Shown here: piece by piece, positions 33,350 through 41,612 of the stretch
How positions within the stretch are numbered: the stretch's first letter is position 1
How the letters are laid out: every line of letters starts with the position of its first letter
Source of the DNA: an uncultured Ruminococcus sp.
GTDB lineage: Bacteria > Bacillota > Clostridia > Oscillospirales > Ruminococcaceae
Direction of reading: 5' to 3'
Assembly (NCBI GenBank): GCA_947627175.1
Contig: CANQVA010000014.1
Location: 1 to 50,786 of the forward strand
Length of the DNA: 50,786 nt
Notes under the pieces: generated by a model
What the model was told of the DNA's origin: nothing
The model's input: the letters and a program-made list of their open reading frames with translations, nothing else
Databases searched by the model: none
Made by a program: the position numbers and the translations under genes

Positions 33350-34441
33350 TTAACAAAAATTTGGATAGTCTATCATATGTGAAAGAAGTGCTATATTTGC
33401 CGCTGCCTCAACACATGGGACAGCCCTTGTAACTATACATGTTTCACAATCGTCAAGACTGAAAGTTTCACTTTTCATACTATGTAAATCAATAGTTTCC
33501 TGTGGTTTTGCGACAGACGGGTCAGGCTTGAATGACGTTCTGAACACAATTGGCATTCCGGAGGAAATACCGCCTAAAATTCCCCCGTGATTATTTGTTT
33601 TTGTAAGGACATGACCATGTTCATCAACGTAAAACTCATCATTGTTTTCAACTCCCGTCATTCGTGATGCCCTGAAACCTGCTCCGAACTCAATGCCCGT
33701 AACAAAAGGCATACTGAAAATAAGCTGTGCAATTGTACTTTCAAGACCGTTGAAAACAGGAGAACCTACACCCGCCGGAACATTTATAGATGCACATTCA
33801 ACAACACCGCCGAGCGAATCGCCTTTTTTATGAGTATTTATTATATCCTCAGCCATAAGCCAGCCCTTGCGGTCATTTATTACGGGAAATTCTTTTTCTC
33901 TCATGCTTATTATATGGTCACGTTTCAGATTGACATAATCAAAAGGATTATCTTTTATATTATGAATCTGTGCAATATGTGAACCGGTATATATACCACG
34001 CCTTTCAAGAATCTGTCCGCAGACCGCACCCGCAAAAACAAGAGGAACAGTAAGACGTTCTGAAAAATGACCGCCGTCTCTTACATCGTTGAAACCTTTA
34101 TAGCGGACTGCTCCCGTATAGTCTGCATGACCGGGGCGTGCAAGTCTGCCGAGATTATAAGAATCATCAGTTTCCGGAATGTTATTACAAATCAAGGCAC
34201 ATAGGGGTGCTCCTGTAGTACGTCCGTTGTAAATTCCTGACATGATATGCGGAGTTGTGCTTTTTTTCCGCAGGAAATCCATGCCATCATTTCTGCGGTT
34301 TATTCTTGACATAAATCTGTCTACTTCTTCTGCGTCTATGTATTCACCTACAGGAAGATTATTTATAGTCACCCCTATTGCATGACTGTGAGCTTCGCCG
34401 AATACTGAAACAGAAATTCTATTATTCCAGACTGATGACAT
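33350..34441 (-). CDS. aroC: Chorismate synthase
   Basis: A 363-residue FMN-dependent enzyme that converts 5-enolpyruvylshikimate 3-phosphate to chorismate, the last shikimate-pathway step. Signatures: GEAHSHAIGVTINN at the start, RINRRNDGMDFLRKK, GRLARPGHADYTGAVRYKG near 100, FSERLTVPLVFAGAVC, and GILGGISSGMPI near 285. The length is typical. Its start codon lies inside the 3' end of aroA (20-base overlap), indicating translational coupling. Confidence 0.97.
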   Translation of the reverse strand: MSSVWNNRISVSVFGEAHSHAIGVTINNLPVGEYIDAEEVDRFMSRINRRNDGMDFLRKKSTTPHIMSGIYNGRTTGAPLCALICNNIPETDDSYNLGRLARPGHADYTGAVRYKGFNDVRDGGHFSERLTVPLVFAGAVCGQILERRGIYTGSHIAQIHNIKDNPFDYVNLKRDHIISMREKEFPVINDRKGWLMAEDIINTHKKGDSLGGVVECASINVPAGVGSPVFNGLESTIAQLIFSMPFVTGIEFGAGFRASRMTGVENNDEFYVDEHGHVLTKTNNHGGILGGISSGMPIVFRTSFKPDPSVAKPQETIDLHSMKSETFSLDDCETCIVTRAVPCVEAAANIALLSHMIDYPNFC

Positions 34442-35705
34442 TTATTTTACCTCCGAGATTTTTATAGTCTTTAAAGAAATCAGGATAGGATTTTTCAACA
34501 GCTTCCGCCCCCTTTATAATTACATTGCCGTCCGTTTTTGTTCCTGCAATTGCCGCCGCCATAACTATGCGGTGGTCGCCGTAACTGTCAACCGTTCCGC
34601 CGTGCATTGTGCCTGTAGGACGAATAACAATACCGTCGTCAGTAACATGAGCATTTCCGCCGATATTATTTATAAGTTCGGCAGTAGTTTCAAGCCTGTT
34701 ACTTTCCTTTATTTTCAGACGTTCCGCATTATATATTACTGATTCTGCATTTCCGAACGCCGCAAGAACTGCAAGAACAGGGACAAGGTCGGGAATATCT
34801 GAACAATCTGCACGGAAACTGCCGATATTTCCATTATAGCACATACTTTTGATAATATCAAGCACTTTTTTATCTCCCTGCACACTGTCGGAATTGAGGT
34901 TGTCCAAAGTAATTGACGAACCGAGAGCATTCGCCACATAGAAAAATGCCGCCTGAGAATAATCGCCTTCAACTTTTTCACTATGTGGTTTATATTTCTG
35001 ATTTCCTTTCACATGAAAACCATTTTCAGTTTCGTCAATTGTAACGCCGAAACGTTTCATAACATCAATGGTAATATCCACATATGGGCGTGATTCAAGA
35101 TGTGAAGTAAGAACAATTTCGGAATCACCGTCAAGCATCGGCAATGCAAAAAGCAATCCTGTAATAAACTGTGAAGAAACATTTCCTTCTATCTCATAAA
35201 CACCGCTTTCAAGCTGTCCTGACATAGTAAACGGCATTGTGTTATGATAATCAAAAGTTATGCCTTTTTTGCTTAATTCTCTTATATATATATCAATAGG
35301 TCTTTGCGGAAGTCTACCCCTACCGTGAAATTCCGTTTCTATACCTAAAGCCGCCGCAACAGGTATAATAAACCTCAATGTTGAACCGCTTTCATTGCAG
35401 TCAATAACAGCTTTTTCAGGTTTTTTCTTTAATTCGGGAAACTTCGGCATATTACTGTTTATGCCGATTACGTGCTGTGTCATGCCGTCATGCTGTCCGA
35501 CATAAAAACCTGCTCCCAGTGCGGACATAGCGTCAATAGTAGCCTCAATATCCTTTGACCAACTTATTCCGCTGATAATTGATTCTTCATTATTACTTTC
35601 GGCAAGTGCGGCACATATAAGAACTCTGTGTGCAACGCTTTTTGATGACGGAATATCAACTTTTCCTTTAAGGCGTGACGGAGTAATTTCTATATTCATT
35701 TTCAT
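34422..35705 (-). CDS. aroA: 3-phosphoshikimate 1-carboxyvinyltransferase (EPSP synthase)
   Basis: A 427-residue enzyme joining phosphoenolpyruvate to shikimate 3-phosphate. It has the SSKSVAHRVLI substrate loop near residue 20, the GNxGT/RP region in variant form (NESGSTLRFIIPVAAALG near 105), QFITGLLFALP, and the C-terminal KIKESNRLET and YGDHRIVMA motifs. The SGST in place of the usual GNSGT places it in the clostridial type, which may have altered glyphosate sensitivity; this is family knowledge, not tested. It overlaps aroB by four bases (ATGA) and aroC by 20. Confidence 0.96.
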   Translation of the reverse strand: MKMNIEITPSRLKGKVDIPSSKSVAHRVLICAALAESNNEESIISGISWSKDIEATIDAMSALGAGFYVGQHDGMTQHVIGINSNMPKFPELKKKPEKAVIDCNESGSTLRFIIPVAAALGIETEFHGRGRLPQRPIDIYIRELSKKGITFDYHNTMPFTMSGQLESGVYEIEGNVSSQFITGLLFALPMLDGDSEIVLTSHLESRPYVDITIDVMKRFGVTIDETENGFHVKGNQKYKPHSEKVEGDYSQAAFFYVANALGSSITLDNLNSDSVQGDKKVLDIIKSMCYNGNIGSFRADCSDIPDLVPVLAVLAAFGNAESVIYNAERLKIKESNRLETTAELINNIGGNAHVTDDGIVIRPTGTMHGGTVDSYGDHRIVMAAAIAGTKTDGNVIIKGAEAVEKSYPDFFKDYKNLGGKINVISLE

Positions 35706-36742
35706 TCCCCCATAATCCTTTCAAATTCTTTTACGGAAGTTCTGCGTATTTCAGCCTTTCCGACTGTTTCGCATACTATATAACTTATATTGTCCGATTC
35801 ACGCTTTTTATCCTTTGAACAGTAGGGCAACAGTTCTTTAACAGGTGCTTCTGTCTCCGTCGGTAGTTTATAGGCAAGAACACATTTTTTAAGTCTTTCT
35901 GAAAGATGAGGTGCGAATTTATCGGTAATAAGACACATTCCTACAGATACACCCATGCCGTGAGTATAGTCTGTATAATTATGCCAGCCTTCAATTGCAT
36001 GACCGAGAGTATGACCAAAATTAAGAATCATTCTTTCACCTCTGTCAAATTCATCATTTTCAACAACGTCACGTTTTATGTCAATGCAAGTATAAACTAT
36101 TTCGTCCATTATTTCATCAACGTTTTCAAGATTATGATTTTCTACCAGTTCAAAAAGTTTTTCGTCACGAATCATGCCGTATTTTATCACTTCTGCCATA
36201 CCGCAGGAAAGTATATCGGGAGTAAGAGTTTTAAGAGTATCGCTGTCACAAATTACAAGTGCAGGCTGTTTGAACGCTCCGACAAGATTTTTTCCGTCAG
36301 GAATATCAACGGCAGTTTTTCCGCCTACAGACGAATCAACCTGAGCGAGCAGAGTTGTTGGAATTTGTACAAAGTCAACGCCCCTCAAAAAGCACGCCGC
36401 CGCAAATCCTGTAATATCGCCCACTACTCCACCGCCAAGGGCAATAAGAATATCACTTCTTGTAATATTGCTGTCACAGAGAAAATGAAATATCTGTCCG
36501 AGAACAGAAAGACTTTTTGACTGTTCACCATTCGGAAAAACAAACACAGAACATTCAAAACCGCTTTTCTCAAGAGAATTTACAACTGTTTCCGAATATA
36601 GTTTGTTCACTATATCATCAGTAATTATAGCCGCCTTACGTGACTTTGTAACGGCAGAAATATATTCACCGCACTTTTTAATACTTCCACGTTCTATAAG
36701 AACTTCATATGGACTACTTGTTTTTATACTTATCCTTTTCAT
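35702..36742 (-). CDS. aroB: 3-dehydroquinate synthase
   Basis: A 346-residue NAD-dependent, zinc-dependent enzyme for the second step of the shikimate pathway. Seen: DDIVNKLYSETV, FPNGEQSKSL, the NAD-binding IALGGGVVGDITGFAAACFLRG (residues about 100-121), PTTLLAQVDSSVGGKTAVD, and the zinc ligands in EVIKYG and NFGHTLGHAIE. First gene of the aro operon; the ATG is seven bases after GGAGG. The 175-base leader upstream contains a short aromatic-rich ORF and a terminator-like hairpin. DAHP synthase and aroD/E/K are not in this window. Confidence 0.96.
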   Translation of the reverse strand: MKRISIKTSSPYEVLIERGSIKKCGEYISAVTKSRKAAIITDDIVNKLYSETVVNSLEKSGFECSVFVFPNGEQSKSLSVLGQIFHFLCDSNITRSDILIALGGGVVGDITGFAAACFLRGVDFVQIPTTLLAQVDSSVGGKTAVDIPDGKNLVGAFKQPALVICDSDTLKTLTPDILSCGMAEVIKYGMIRDEKLFELVENHNLENVDEIMDEIVYTCIDIKRDVVENDEFDRGERMILNFGHTLGHAIEGWHNYTDYTHGMGVSVGMCLITDKFAPHLSERLKKCVLAYKLPTETEAPVKELLPYCSKDKKRESDNISYIVCETVGKAEIRRTSVKEFERIMGE

Positions 36743-36753
36743 AACTACCTCCG

Positions 36754-36790
36754 CAAAAACAAAACCGCCGCTTAATTTACACTAAGCAGC
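36754..36790 (-). terminator. Terminator-like hairpin in the aroB leader
   Basis: On the minus strand, GCTGCTTA (36783-36790) pairs with TAAGCGGC (36767-36774) through eight pairs including one U-G. GGTTTTGTTTTTG follows, just upstream of the aroB Shine-Dalgarno. No minus-strand gene ends here, so the hairpin is inside the leader, as expected of an attenuator. Confidence 0.6.
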
Positions 36791-36846
36791 TATTTGATTT
36801 ATATTATAAATTTTCTTATGTCAAACAAATTATTTTATTTTTTATG

Positions 36847-36903
36847 TTAAAAATAAAAAATAATTCGCCTGAACTTATATACAACCCTCCAAAAAATTTC
36901 CAT
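36847..36903 (-). CDS. Candidate aromatic-rich leader peptide of the aro operon
   Basis: An 18-codon ORF, MEIFWRVVYKFRRIIFYF, in which seven residues are aromatic (four Phe, two Tyr, one Trp), ending Phe-Tyr-Phe before TAA. It starts about 14 bases after the predicted transcript start, with AGGA five bases before the ATG. Its last codons form one arm of an AT-rich hairpin with the bases just downstream, and a terminator-like hairpin follows before aroB. This is the layout of translation-mediated attenuation. The AT-rich composition favours Phe and Tyr codons by chance, so translation is unproven. Confidence 0.5.
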   Translation of the reverse strand: MEIFWRVVYKFRRIIFYF

Positions 36904-36923
36904 AAATATCCTGTATTTCTTAT

Positions 36924-36952
36924 ATTATATCATATGTATATGAAAGTGTCAA
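36924..36952 (-). promoter_or_regulatory. Consensus promoter of the aro operon
   Basis: On the minus strand, TTGACA (36947-36952), a 17-base spacer and TATAAT (36924-36929), both perfect. It lies about 180 bases upstream of aroB, leaving an unusually long leader. A second TTGACA occurs at 36819-36824 but lacks a well-spaced -10. Confidence 0.82.
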
Positions 36953-37003
36953 TATATTTTTATAAATATCTGAACTCATTTTCAGCACTTTTTTATTAAA
37001 CTA

Positions 37004-37032
37004 TGGACATTCTGACAGAAATATGTTATAAT
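37004..37032 (+). promoter_or_regulatory. Promoter of the small-gene/dockerin operon
   Basis: TGGACA (37004-37009), a 17-base spacer and TATAAT (37027-37032), 21 bases upstream of the start of the 64-residue membrane protein. Confidence 0.7.
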
Positions 37033-37053
37033 CTTATGGAAAGGAGAAATTAT

Positions 37054-37248
37054 ATGACAAATTTATCAGAACTGACAATGACCTGCATATTATCAGCCGC
37101 ACAGCCGTCACGCACAGTCATTCTTATATTTGTTATTGCTCTGTTTACTGTAACTTTCATAAGTTCGGCGATAATAACTTATAAAATACGGAAAAAAAAG
37201 TTTTCCGAAAAATCAGAACAGAACGATAAATACAAAAATCCGGAATAA
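37054..37248 (+). CDS. Small single-pass membrane protein, unknown
   Basis: A 64-residue protein with one hydrophobic helix (about residues 21-43) and a lysine- and glutamate-rich C-terminal tail, which by charge is cytoplasmic. The ATG at 37054 lies seven bases after AAAGGAG; upstream in-frame ATGs have no ribosome site. It is the first gene after a good promoter, followed 21 bases later by another small gene and then the dockerin protein, so the three may be co-transcribed. I do not recognise it. Confidence 0.6.
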   Translation: MTNLSELTMTCILSAAQPSRTVILIFVIALFTVTFISSAIITYKIRKKKFSEKSEQNDKYKNPE

Positions 37249-37269
37249 TTATCTGAAAGGTGATTACTT

Positions 37270-37560
37270 GTGGCTAAAGACATAGACTTATATATGAATA
37301 CAAAATACTGCGGTTTTTATCCCCTCGGAACAATAGAAGAATATTTTGATGAATATTCCCGAAAAGCAGACGAAATGGCACGTTTTATTGATTGGGACGA
37401 AATTATACTTTATGCAATTCTTGCCTATGACCACTATACAGGTGGAATTTTATCTGCCGACTTTATGCTTCTGCGTATGCCGTTTAAAAGATATGCAGAA
37501 CTTGGCAGAATTGTTTCGGAAGATTGCAGAATGTTTTATAAAAAAAGCAGGACAAATTGA
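37270..37560 (+). CDS. Small soluble protein, unknown
   Basis: A 96-residue protein starting at GTG, seven bases after AAAGGTG. It is rich in Tyr, Asp and Glu, predicted mainly helical, with no signal peptide, no membrane helix and no motif I recognise (segments such as GTIEEYFDEYSRKADEM and EIILYAILAYDHYTGG). Its end overlaps a possible upstream start of the dockerin gene. Coding status is supported by the ribosome site, the tight spacing to both neighbours and the ordinary amino-acid composition. Confidence 0.6.
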   Translation: MAKDIDLYMNTKYCGFYPLGTIEEYFDEYSRKADEMARFIDWDEIILYAILAYDHYTGGILSADFMLLRMPFKRYAELGRIVSEDCRMFYKKSRTN

Positions 37561-37577
37561 AAATTATGGAGGACAAT

Positions 37578-39956
37578 ATGAATAAAAAAATATCAACAAT
37601 ATTTACTGCGGTTCTTGCCGTTTCAATGATTCCGTGGAATGTTTATGCGGAAGAAACAGACAGCACAGAAACTGATAATACAAAATATACCGTGACTTTT
37701 ATGGATTTTGACGGAAATGTAATGGAAACTATGGAAGTAAGCCCCGACGAAAAAATTGACTATTCAGCAATTGACACTTCTTCTTTGCATAGTCATCTTA
37801 ATACATATACGGAGCAAGACTTTTATATGTGGAGTGCAACCCCTGAATATATAACTTCTGATACAGTCATTGACGCTCTTTACAAAAGGGCAACTATTTC
37901 AGTTGATAGTATACCAAGCATAACAGAATTTACTGATACTAATGGAGATGTACCGCTTGACGGTCTTTCCGTTTCAATTACAATTGACGTACAGACACCC
38001 GTCAAGGACGAAAACGGTGATTATTACGTTTCTACTAAAAAAGAGGAAATAACATCAAGCTGTTATGCTGAAGTATCTTCTCTTGCGGAACTTTTTGCAG
38101 ACGGAAACACAGCAACTGTAAATGTATTTCCCCCGGGAGATGACAAGCCTATTGTAACATATGAAATAACTTTAACTGAACCTATAGACGAAAAATACAC
38201 TCTTACATTTACAGACTTTGACGGAAATATACTGGAAACTATGGAAGTAAGCCCCGACGAAAAAATTGACTACTCAAAAATTGATACTTCTTCACTTCAT
38301 ACTAACCCCGACCAATACACAGAACAATATTTCAACACATGGAGTGCAACACCTGAATATATAACTTCTGATACCGTCATAAATGCACTTTACAAAAAAG
38401 AAACTATATCAGTTGATAGTGTGCCGAGTATAACAGAATTTACTGATACTAATGGAGATGTACCGCTTGACGGTCTTTCCGTTTCAATTACAACCGACAC
38501 GCAGACACCTGACAAAGACGAAAACGGCAATTATATTGTTTCCACTCAAAAAGAAGAAATAACATCAAGCTGTTATGCTGAAATATCTTCTCTTGCGGAA
38601 CTTTTTGCAGACGGAAAAACCGCAAATGTAAATATATTATCACCCAAAAGTGATAAATCAATTGTAACATATGAAATAACTTTAACTGAACCTATAGATG
38701 AAAAATACACTCTTACATTTACAGACTTTGACGGAAATATACTGGAAACTATGGAAGTAAGACCAAATGAAAAAATTGATTACTCAAAAATTGACACTTC
38801 TTCACTTCATACCCACATAGACAAATACACAGAACAGGCTTTCAATATGTGGAGTTCAATTCCTGAATATATAACTTCTGATACCGTCATAAATGCACTT
38901 TACAAAAAAGAAACTATATCAGTTGACAGTGTGCCGAGTATAACAGAATTTACTGATACTAATGGAGATGTACCGCTTGACGGTCTTTCCGTTTCAATTA
39001 CAACCGACACGCAGACACCTGACAAAGACGAAAACGGCAATTATATTGTTTCCACTCAAAAAGAAGAAATAACATCAAGCTGTTATGCTGAAATATCTTC
39101 TCTTGCGGAACTTTTTGCAGACGGAAAAACCGCAAATGTAAATATATTATCACCCAAAAGTGATAAATCAATTGTAACATATGAAATAACTTTAACTGAA
39201 CCTATAGATGAAAAATACACTCTTACATTTACAGACTTTGACGGAAATATACTGGAAACTATGGAAGTAAGACCAAATGAAAAAATTGATTACTCAAAAA
39301 TTGACACTTCTTCACTTCATACCCACATAGACAAATACACAGAACAGGCTTTCAATATGTGGAGTTCAATTCCTGAATATATAACTTCTGATACTGTCAT
39401 AAATGCACTTTACAAAAGAGAATCTATATCAGTAGAAAGTGTTCCGCATAAAACAGAATTTTATACAGCTTATGGTGATGTACCGCTTGACGGTCTTTCC
39501 ATAACAATCACAATTGAAACACAAATACCCGTCAAAGACGAAAACGGCAATTATATTGTTTCCACTCAAAAAGAAGAAATAGCATCAAGTTGTTATGCTG
39601 AAATATCTTCTCTTGAAAAACTTTTTGCAGACGGAAAAACTGCAACCGTAAATGTATTTCCGCCCGGAGACAACAAGCCGATTCTGACATATGAAATAAC
39701 TTTATTCGATGAACTCGGCGATATAAACGGCGACAATTTCGTTGATTCAGTCGATGCTGCTTTTGTACTTCAGACATATGCCGAAATGTCAACAGGAAAA
39801 AATCCTTCACTTGACGAAAAACAAACAAAAATATGTGATGTAAACAGGGACGGTCTTATTGATGCAGTTGATGCAACTGCTATCCTTATATACTATGCAG
39901 AAGCATCTACAGGACAAATTCCTATATGGGAAGAAATAGTTCCTGCTCTTGCCTGA
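37578..39956 (+). CDS. Secreted four-repeat protein with C-terminal type I dockerin
   Basis: A 792-residue protein. A signal peptide (residues 1-25, cleavage after VYA) is followed by four tandem units of 170 residues. Each opens with a YTVTFxDFDGNxxETMEV segment, like the InlB B-repeat/Listeria-Bacteroides repeat, and continues with a second beta-rich part (ITEFTDTNGDVPLDGLSV). The last 80 residues form a type I dockerin with two calcium loops (DINGDNFVDSVD and DVNRDGLIDAVD), expected to plug into a cohesin of a cellulosome or amylosome scaffold. No catalytic domain is present. I place the start at 37578, five bases after GGAGG, instead of the ATG at 37557. A role as a non-catalytic scaffold-attached adhesin or binding protein is inferred. 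Confidence 0.88.
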   Translation: MNKKISTIFTAVLAVSMIPWNVYAEETDSTETDNTKYTVTFMDFDGNVMETMEVSPDEKIDYSAIDTSSLHSHLNTYTEQDFYMWSATPEYITSDTVIDALYKRATISVDSIPSITEFTDTNGDVPLDGLSVSITIDVQTPVKDENGDYYVSTKKEEITSSCYAEVSSLAELFADGNTATVNVFPPGDDKPIVTYEITLTEPIDEKYTLTFTDFDGNILETMEVSPDEKIDYSKIDTSSLHTNPDQYTEQYFNTWSATPEYITSDTVINALYKKETISVDSVPSITEFTDTNGDVPLDGLSVSITTDTQTPDKDENGNYIVSTQKEEITSSCYAEISSLAELFADGKTANVNILSPKSDKSIVTYEITLTEPIDEKYTLTFTDFDGNILETMEVRPNEKIDYSKIDTSSLHTHIDKYTEQAFNMWSSIPEYITSDTVINALYKKETISVDSVPSITEFTDTNGDVPLDGLSVSITTDTQTPDKDENGNYIVSTQKEEITSSCYAEISSLAELFADGKTANVNILSPKSDKSIVTYEITLTEPIDEKYTLTFTDFDGNILETMEVRPNEKIDYSKIDTSSLHTHIDKYTEQAFNMWSSIPEYITSDTVINALYKRESISVESVPHKTEFYTAYGDVPLDGLSITITIETQIPVKDENGNYIVSTQKEEIASSCYAEISSLEKLFADGKTATVNVFPPGDNKPILTYEITLFDELGDINGDNFVDSVDAAFVLQTYAEMSTGKNPSLDEKQTKICDVNRDGLIDAVDATAILIYYAEASTGQIPIWEEIVPALA
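37682..39717 (+). repeat. Four tandem 510-bp coding repeats
   Basis: Units begin at 37682, 38192, 38702 and 39212, exactly 510 bases apart. From about 38396 to 38905 the sequence is almost base-for-base the same as 38906 to 39398 plus, with only isolated changes (for example 38412 versus 38922). One unit was therefore duplicated recently; units 1 and 4 are more diverged. Confidence 0.92.
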
Positions 39957-39989
39957 AACCGATTTTTTTGAATTTTTTTGATTTTCCTA

Positions 39990-40018
39990 TTGAAATTATT
40001 TCACATTTGATGTATAAT
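39990..40018 (+). promoter_or_regulatory. Promoter of glyA
   Basis: TTGAAA (39990-39995), a 17-base spacer and TATAAT (40013-40018). The leader is about 40 bases, too short for a glycine riboswitch. Confidence 0.78.
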
Positions 40019-40064
40019 TATATGGTAATATTTTACGAAGAAATTTTTAAGGAGTGTTTTTTAA

Positions 40065-41321
40065 ATGTACAATGATTTAATGGACTCAATCGGCTTTGTA
40101 TCAGAATATGACAGCGAAGTCGGAGAAGCTATGGCTCAGGAACTCGCACGTCAGCAGAGAAATCTTGAACTTATTGCAAGTGAAAACATCGTTTCCCCTG
40201 CTGTAATGGCAGCAATGGGTTCTGTTCTCACAAACAAGTACGCTGAAGGCTATCCGGGAAAACGTTATTACGGTGGCTGTCAGTGTGTTGACGTTGTTGA
40301 ACAAATTGCAATTGAGCGTGCAAAAAAACTTTTCGGTGCTAAGTTTGCAAACGTTCAGCCACATTCAGGGGCACAGGCTAACACAGCCGCATATTTTGCA
40401 GTCCTCAAACCCGGTGACACAGTTCTTGGAATGAGCCTTGCAGACGGCGGTCATCTCACACATGGTTCACCTGTAAACCTCTCCGGTAAATATTTCAATT
40501 TCGTTTCATACGGTCTTGACGACGAAACAGAAGTTATAAATTATGATACCGTTCAGAAACTCGCAGAAGAACACAAGCCGAAACTTATTGTTGCAGGTGC
40601 AAGTGCTTATCCAAGAGCTATCGACTTTAAGAGACTTTCCGAAATTGCTAAGTCTGTTGATGCTCTTTTAATGGTAGATATGGCACATATCGCAGGTCTT
40701 GTTGCCGCCGGTGTTCACGAATCGCCTGTTCCTTATGCCGACATTACAACAACTACTACACATAAAACTTTAAGAGGCCCTCGTGGCGGTCTTATCCTTA
40801 CAAATGACGAAGCCCTCGCAAAGAAAATAAACTCCGCTATCTTCCCCGGAACTCAGGGCGGCCCTCTTATGCACACTATTGCCGCTAAGGCTGTATGTTT
40901 CGGTGAGGCTCTCAAACCTGAATTTAAAGAATATCAGAAGAAAATAGTTGAAAACGCAAAAGCTCTTTCCGAGGGTCTTTTGAAAAGAGGTTTCAACCTT
41001 GTTTCAGGCGGTACGGACAACCACCTAATGCTTGTTGACCTCCGCCCGTTCAACATAACAGGCAAGGAACTTGAACATCGTCTTGATGAAGTTTACATCA
41101 CAGTAAACAAAAACGCTATTCACAATGACCCTGAAAAACCGTTCGTAACAAGCGGTATAAGAATTGGCACACCTGCTGTTACAACAAGAGGTTTAGGCGT
41201 TGAGGAAATGGAAAAAATCGCTGAATACATTTATCTTTGTGCAACAGACTTTGAAAACAAGGCTGACAAAATCCGTGCAGGCGTAAATGCTATATGTGAA
41301 AAGTACCCGCTTTACAAATAA
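40065..41321 (+). CDS. glyA: Serine hydroxymethyltransferase
   Basis: A 418-residue PLP enzyme interconverting serine and glycine and charging tetrahydrofolate with a one-carbon unit. Landmarks: [13 protein letters not shown] near residue 35, [15 protein letters not shown] near 55, [11 protein letters not shown] near 95, and the PLP site [14 protein letters not shown] with Lys near 227. The length is typical (about 415). AAGGAGTG lies at a normal distance before the ATG. A single-gene transcript with promoter and terminator; nothing unusual. Confidence 0.97.
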   Translation: MYNDLMDSIGFVSEYDSEVGEAMAQELARQQRNLELIASENIVSPAVMAAMGSVLTNKYAEGYPGKRYYGGCQCVDVVEQIAIERAKKLFGAKFANVQPHSGAQANTAAYFAVLKPGDTVLGMSLADGGHLTHGSPVNLSGKYFNFVSYGLDDETEVINYDTVQKLAEEHKPKLIVAGASAYPRAIDFKRLSEIAKSVDALLMVDMAHIAGLVAAGVHESPVPYADITTTTTHKTLRGPRGGLILTNDEALAKKINSAIFPGTQGGPLMHTIAAKAVCFGEALKPEFKEYQKKIVENAKALSEGLLKRGFNLVSGGTDNHLMLVDLRPFNITGKELEHRLDEVYITVNKNAIHNDPEKPFVTSGIRIGTPAVTTRGLGVEEMEKIAEYIYLCATDFENKADKIRAGVNAICEKYPLYK

Positions 41322-41344
41322 TCTCTATACTATTATATTATAAT

Positions 41345-41373
41345 GGACGGATATTTTTATCCGTCCTGTTTTT
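41345..41373 (+). terminator. Terminator of glyA
   Basis: A nine-pair stem (41345-41353 with 41358-41366), a four-T loop and a T-rich tail, 24 bases after the stop codon. Confidence 0.88.
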
Positions 41374-41515
41374 ATATTTTTTGTTAGTATATACTAATTT
41401 TTTAACACAAGAAAAAACAGGCTTATATTGCTAAATCTCAACTTTTATTGTGCGATATATACAAAAATTTATAACAAATTTCTACTTTTTACAGAAAACT
41501 TTATTTACCAAATAC

Positions 41516-41545
41516 TTGAAGTTTCCTATTTCCATGTGCTATAAT
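41516..41545 (+). promoter_or_regulatory. Promoter of the giant adhesin gene
   Basis: TTGAAG (41516-41521), an 18-base spacer and TATAAT (41540-41545), about 68 bases upstream of the adhesin start. The rest of the gap (41374-41515) shows nothing recognisable. Confidence 0.65.
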
Positions 41546-41612
41546 AGAAACATGATAGTTAATTTTTTACGGCTATTATAAATTTATATCTTTTTAGAAA
41601 GGAGTAATGTTT

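Noticed and set aside
39956..40064. Glycine riboswitch before glyA
   Set aside because: Only about 40 bases lie between the predicted transcript start and the start codon, too short for the aptamer.
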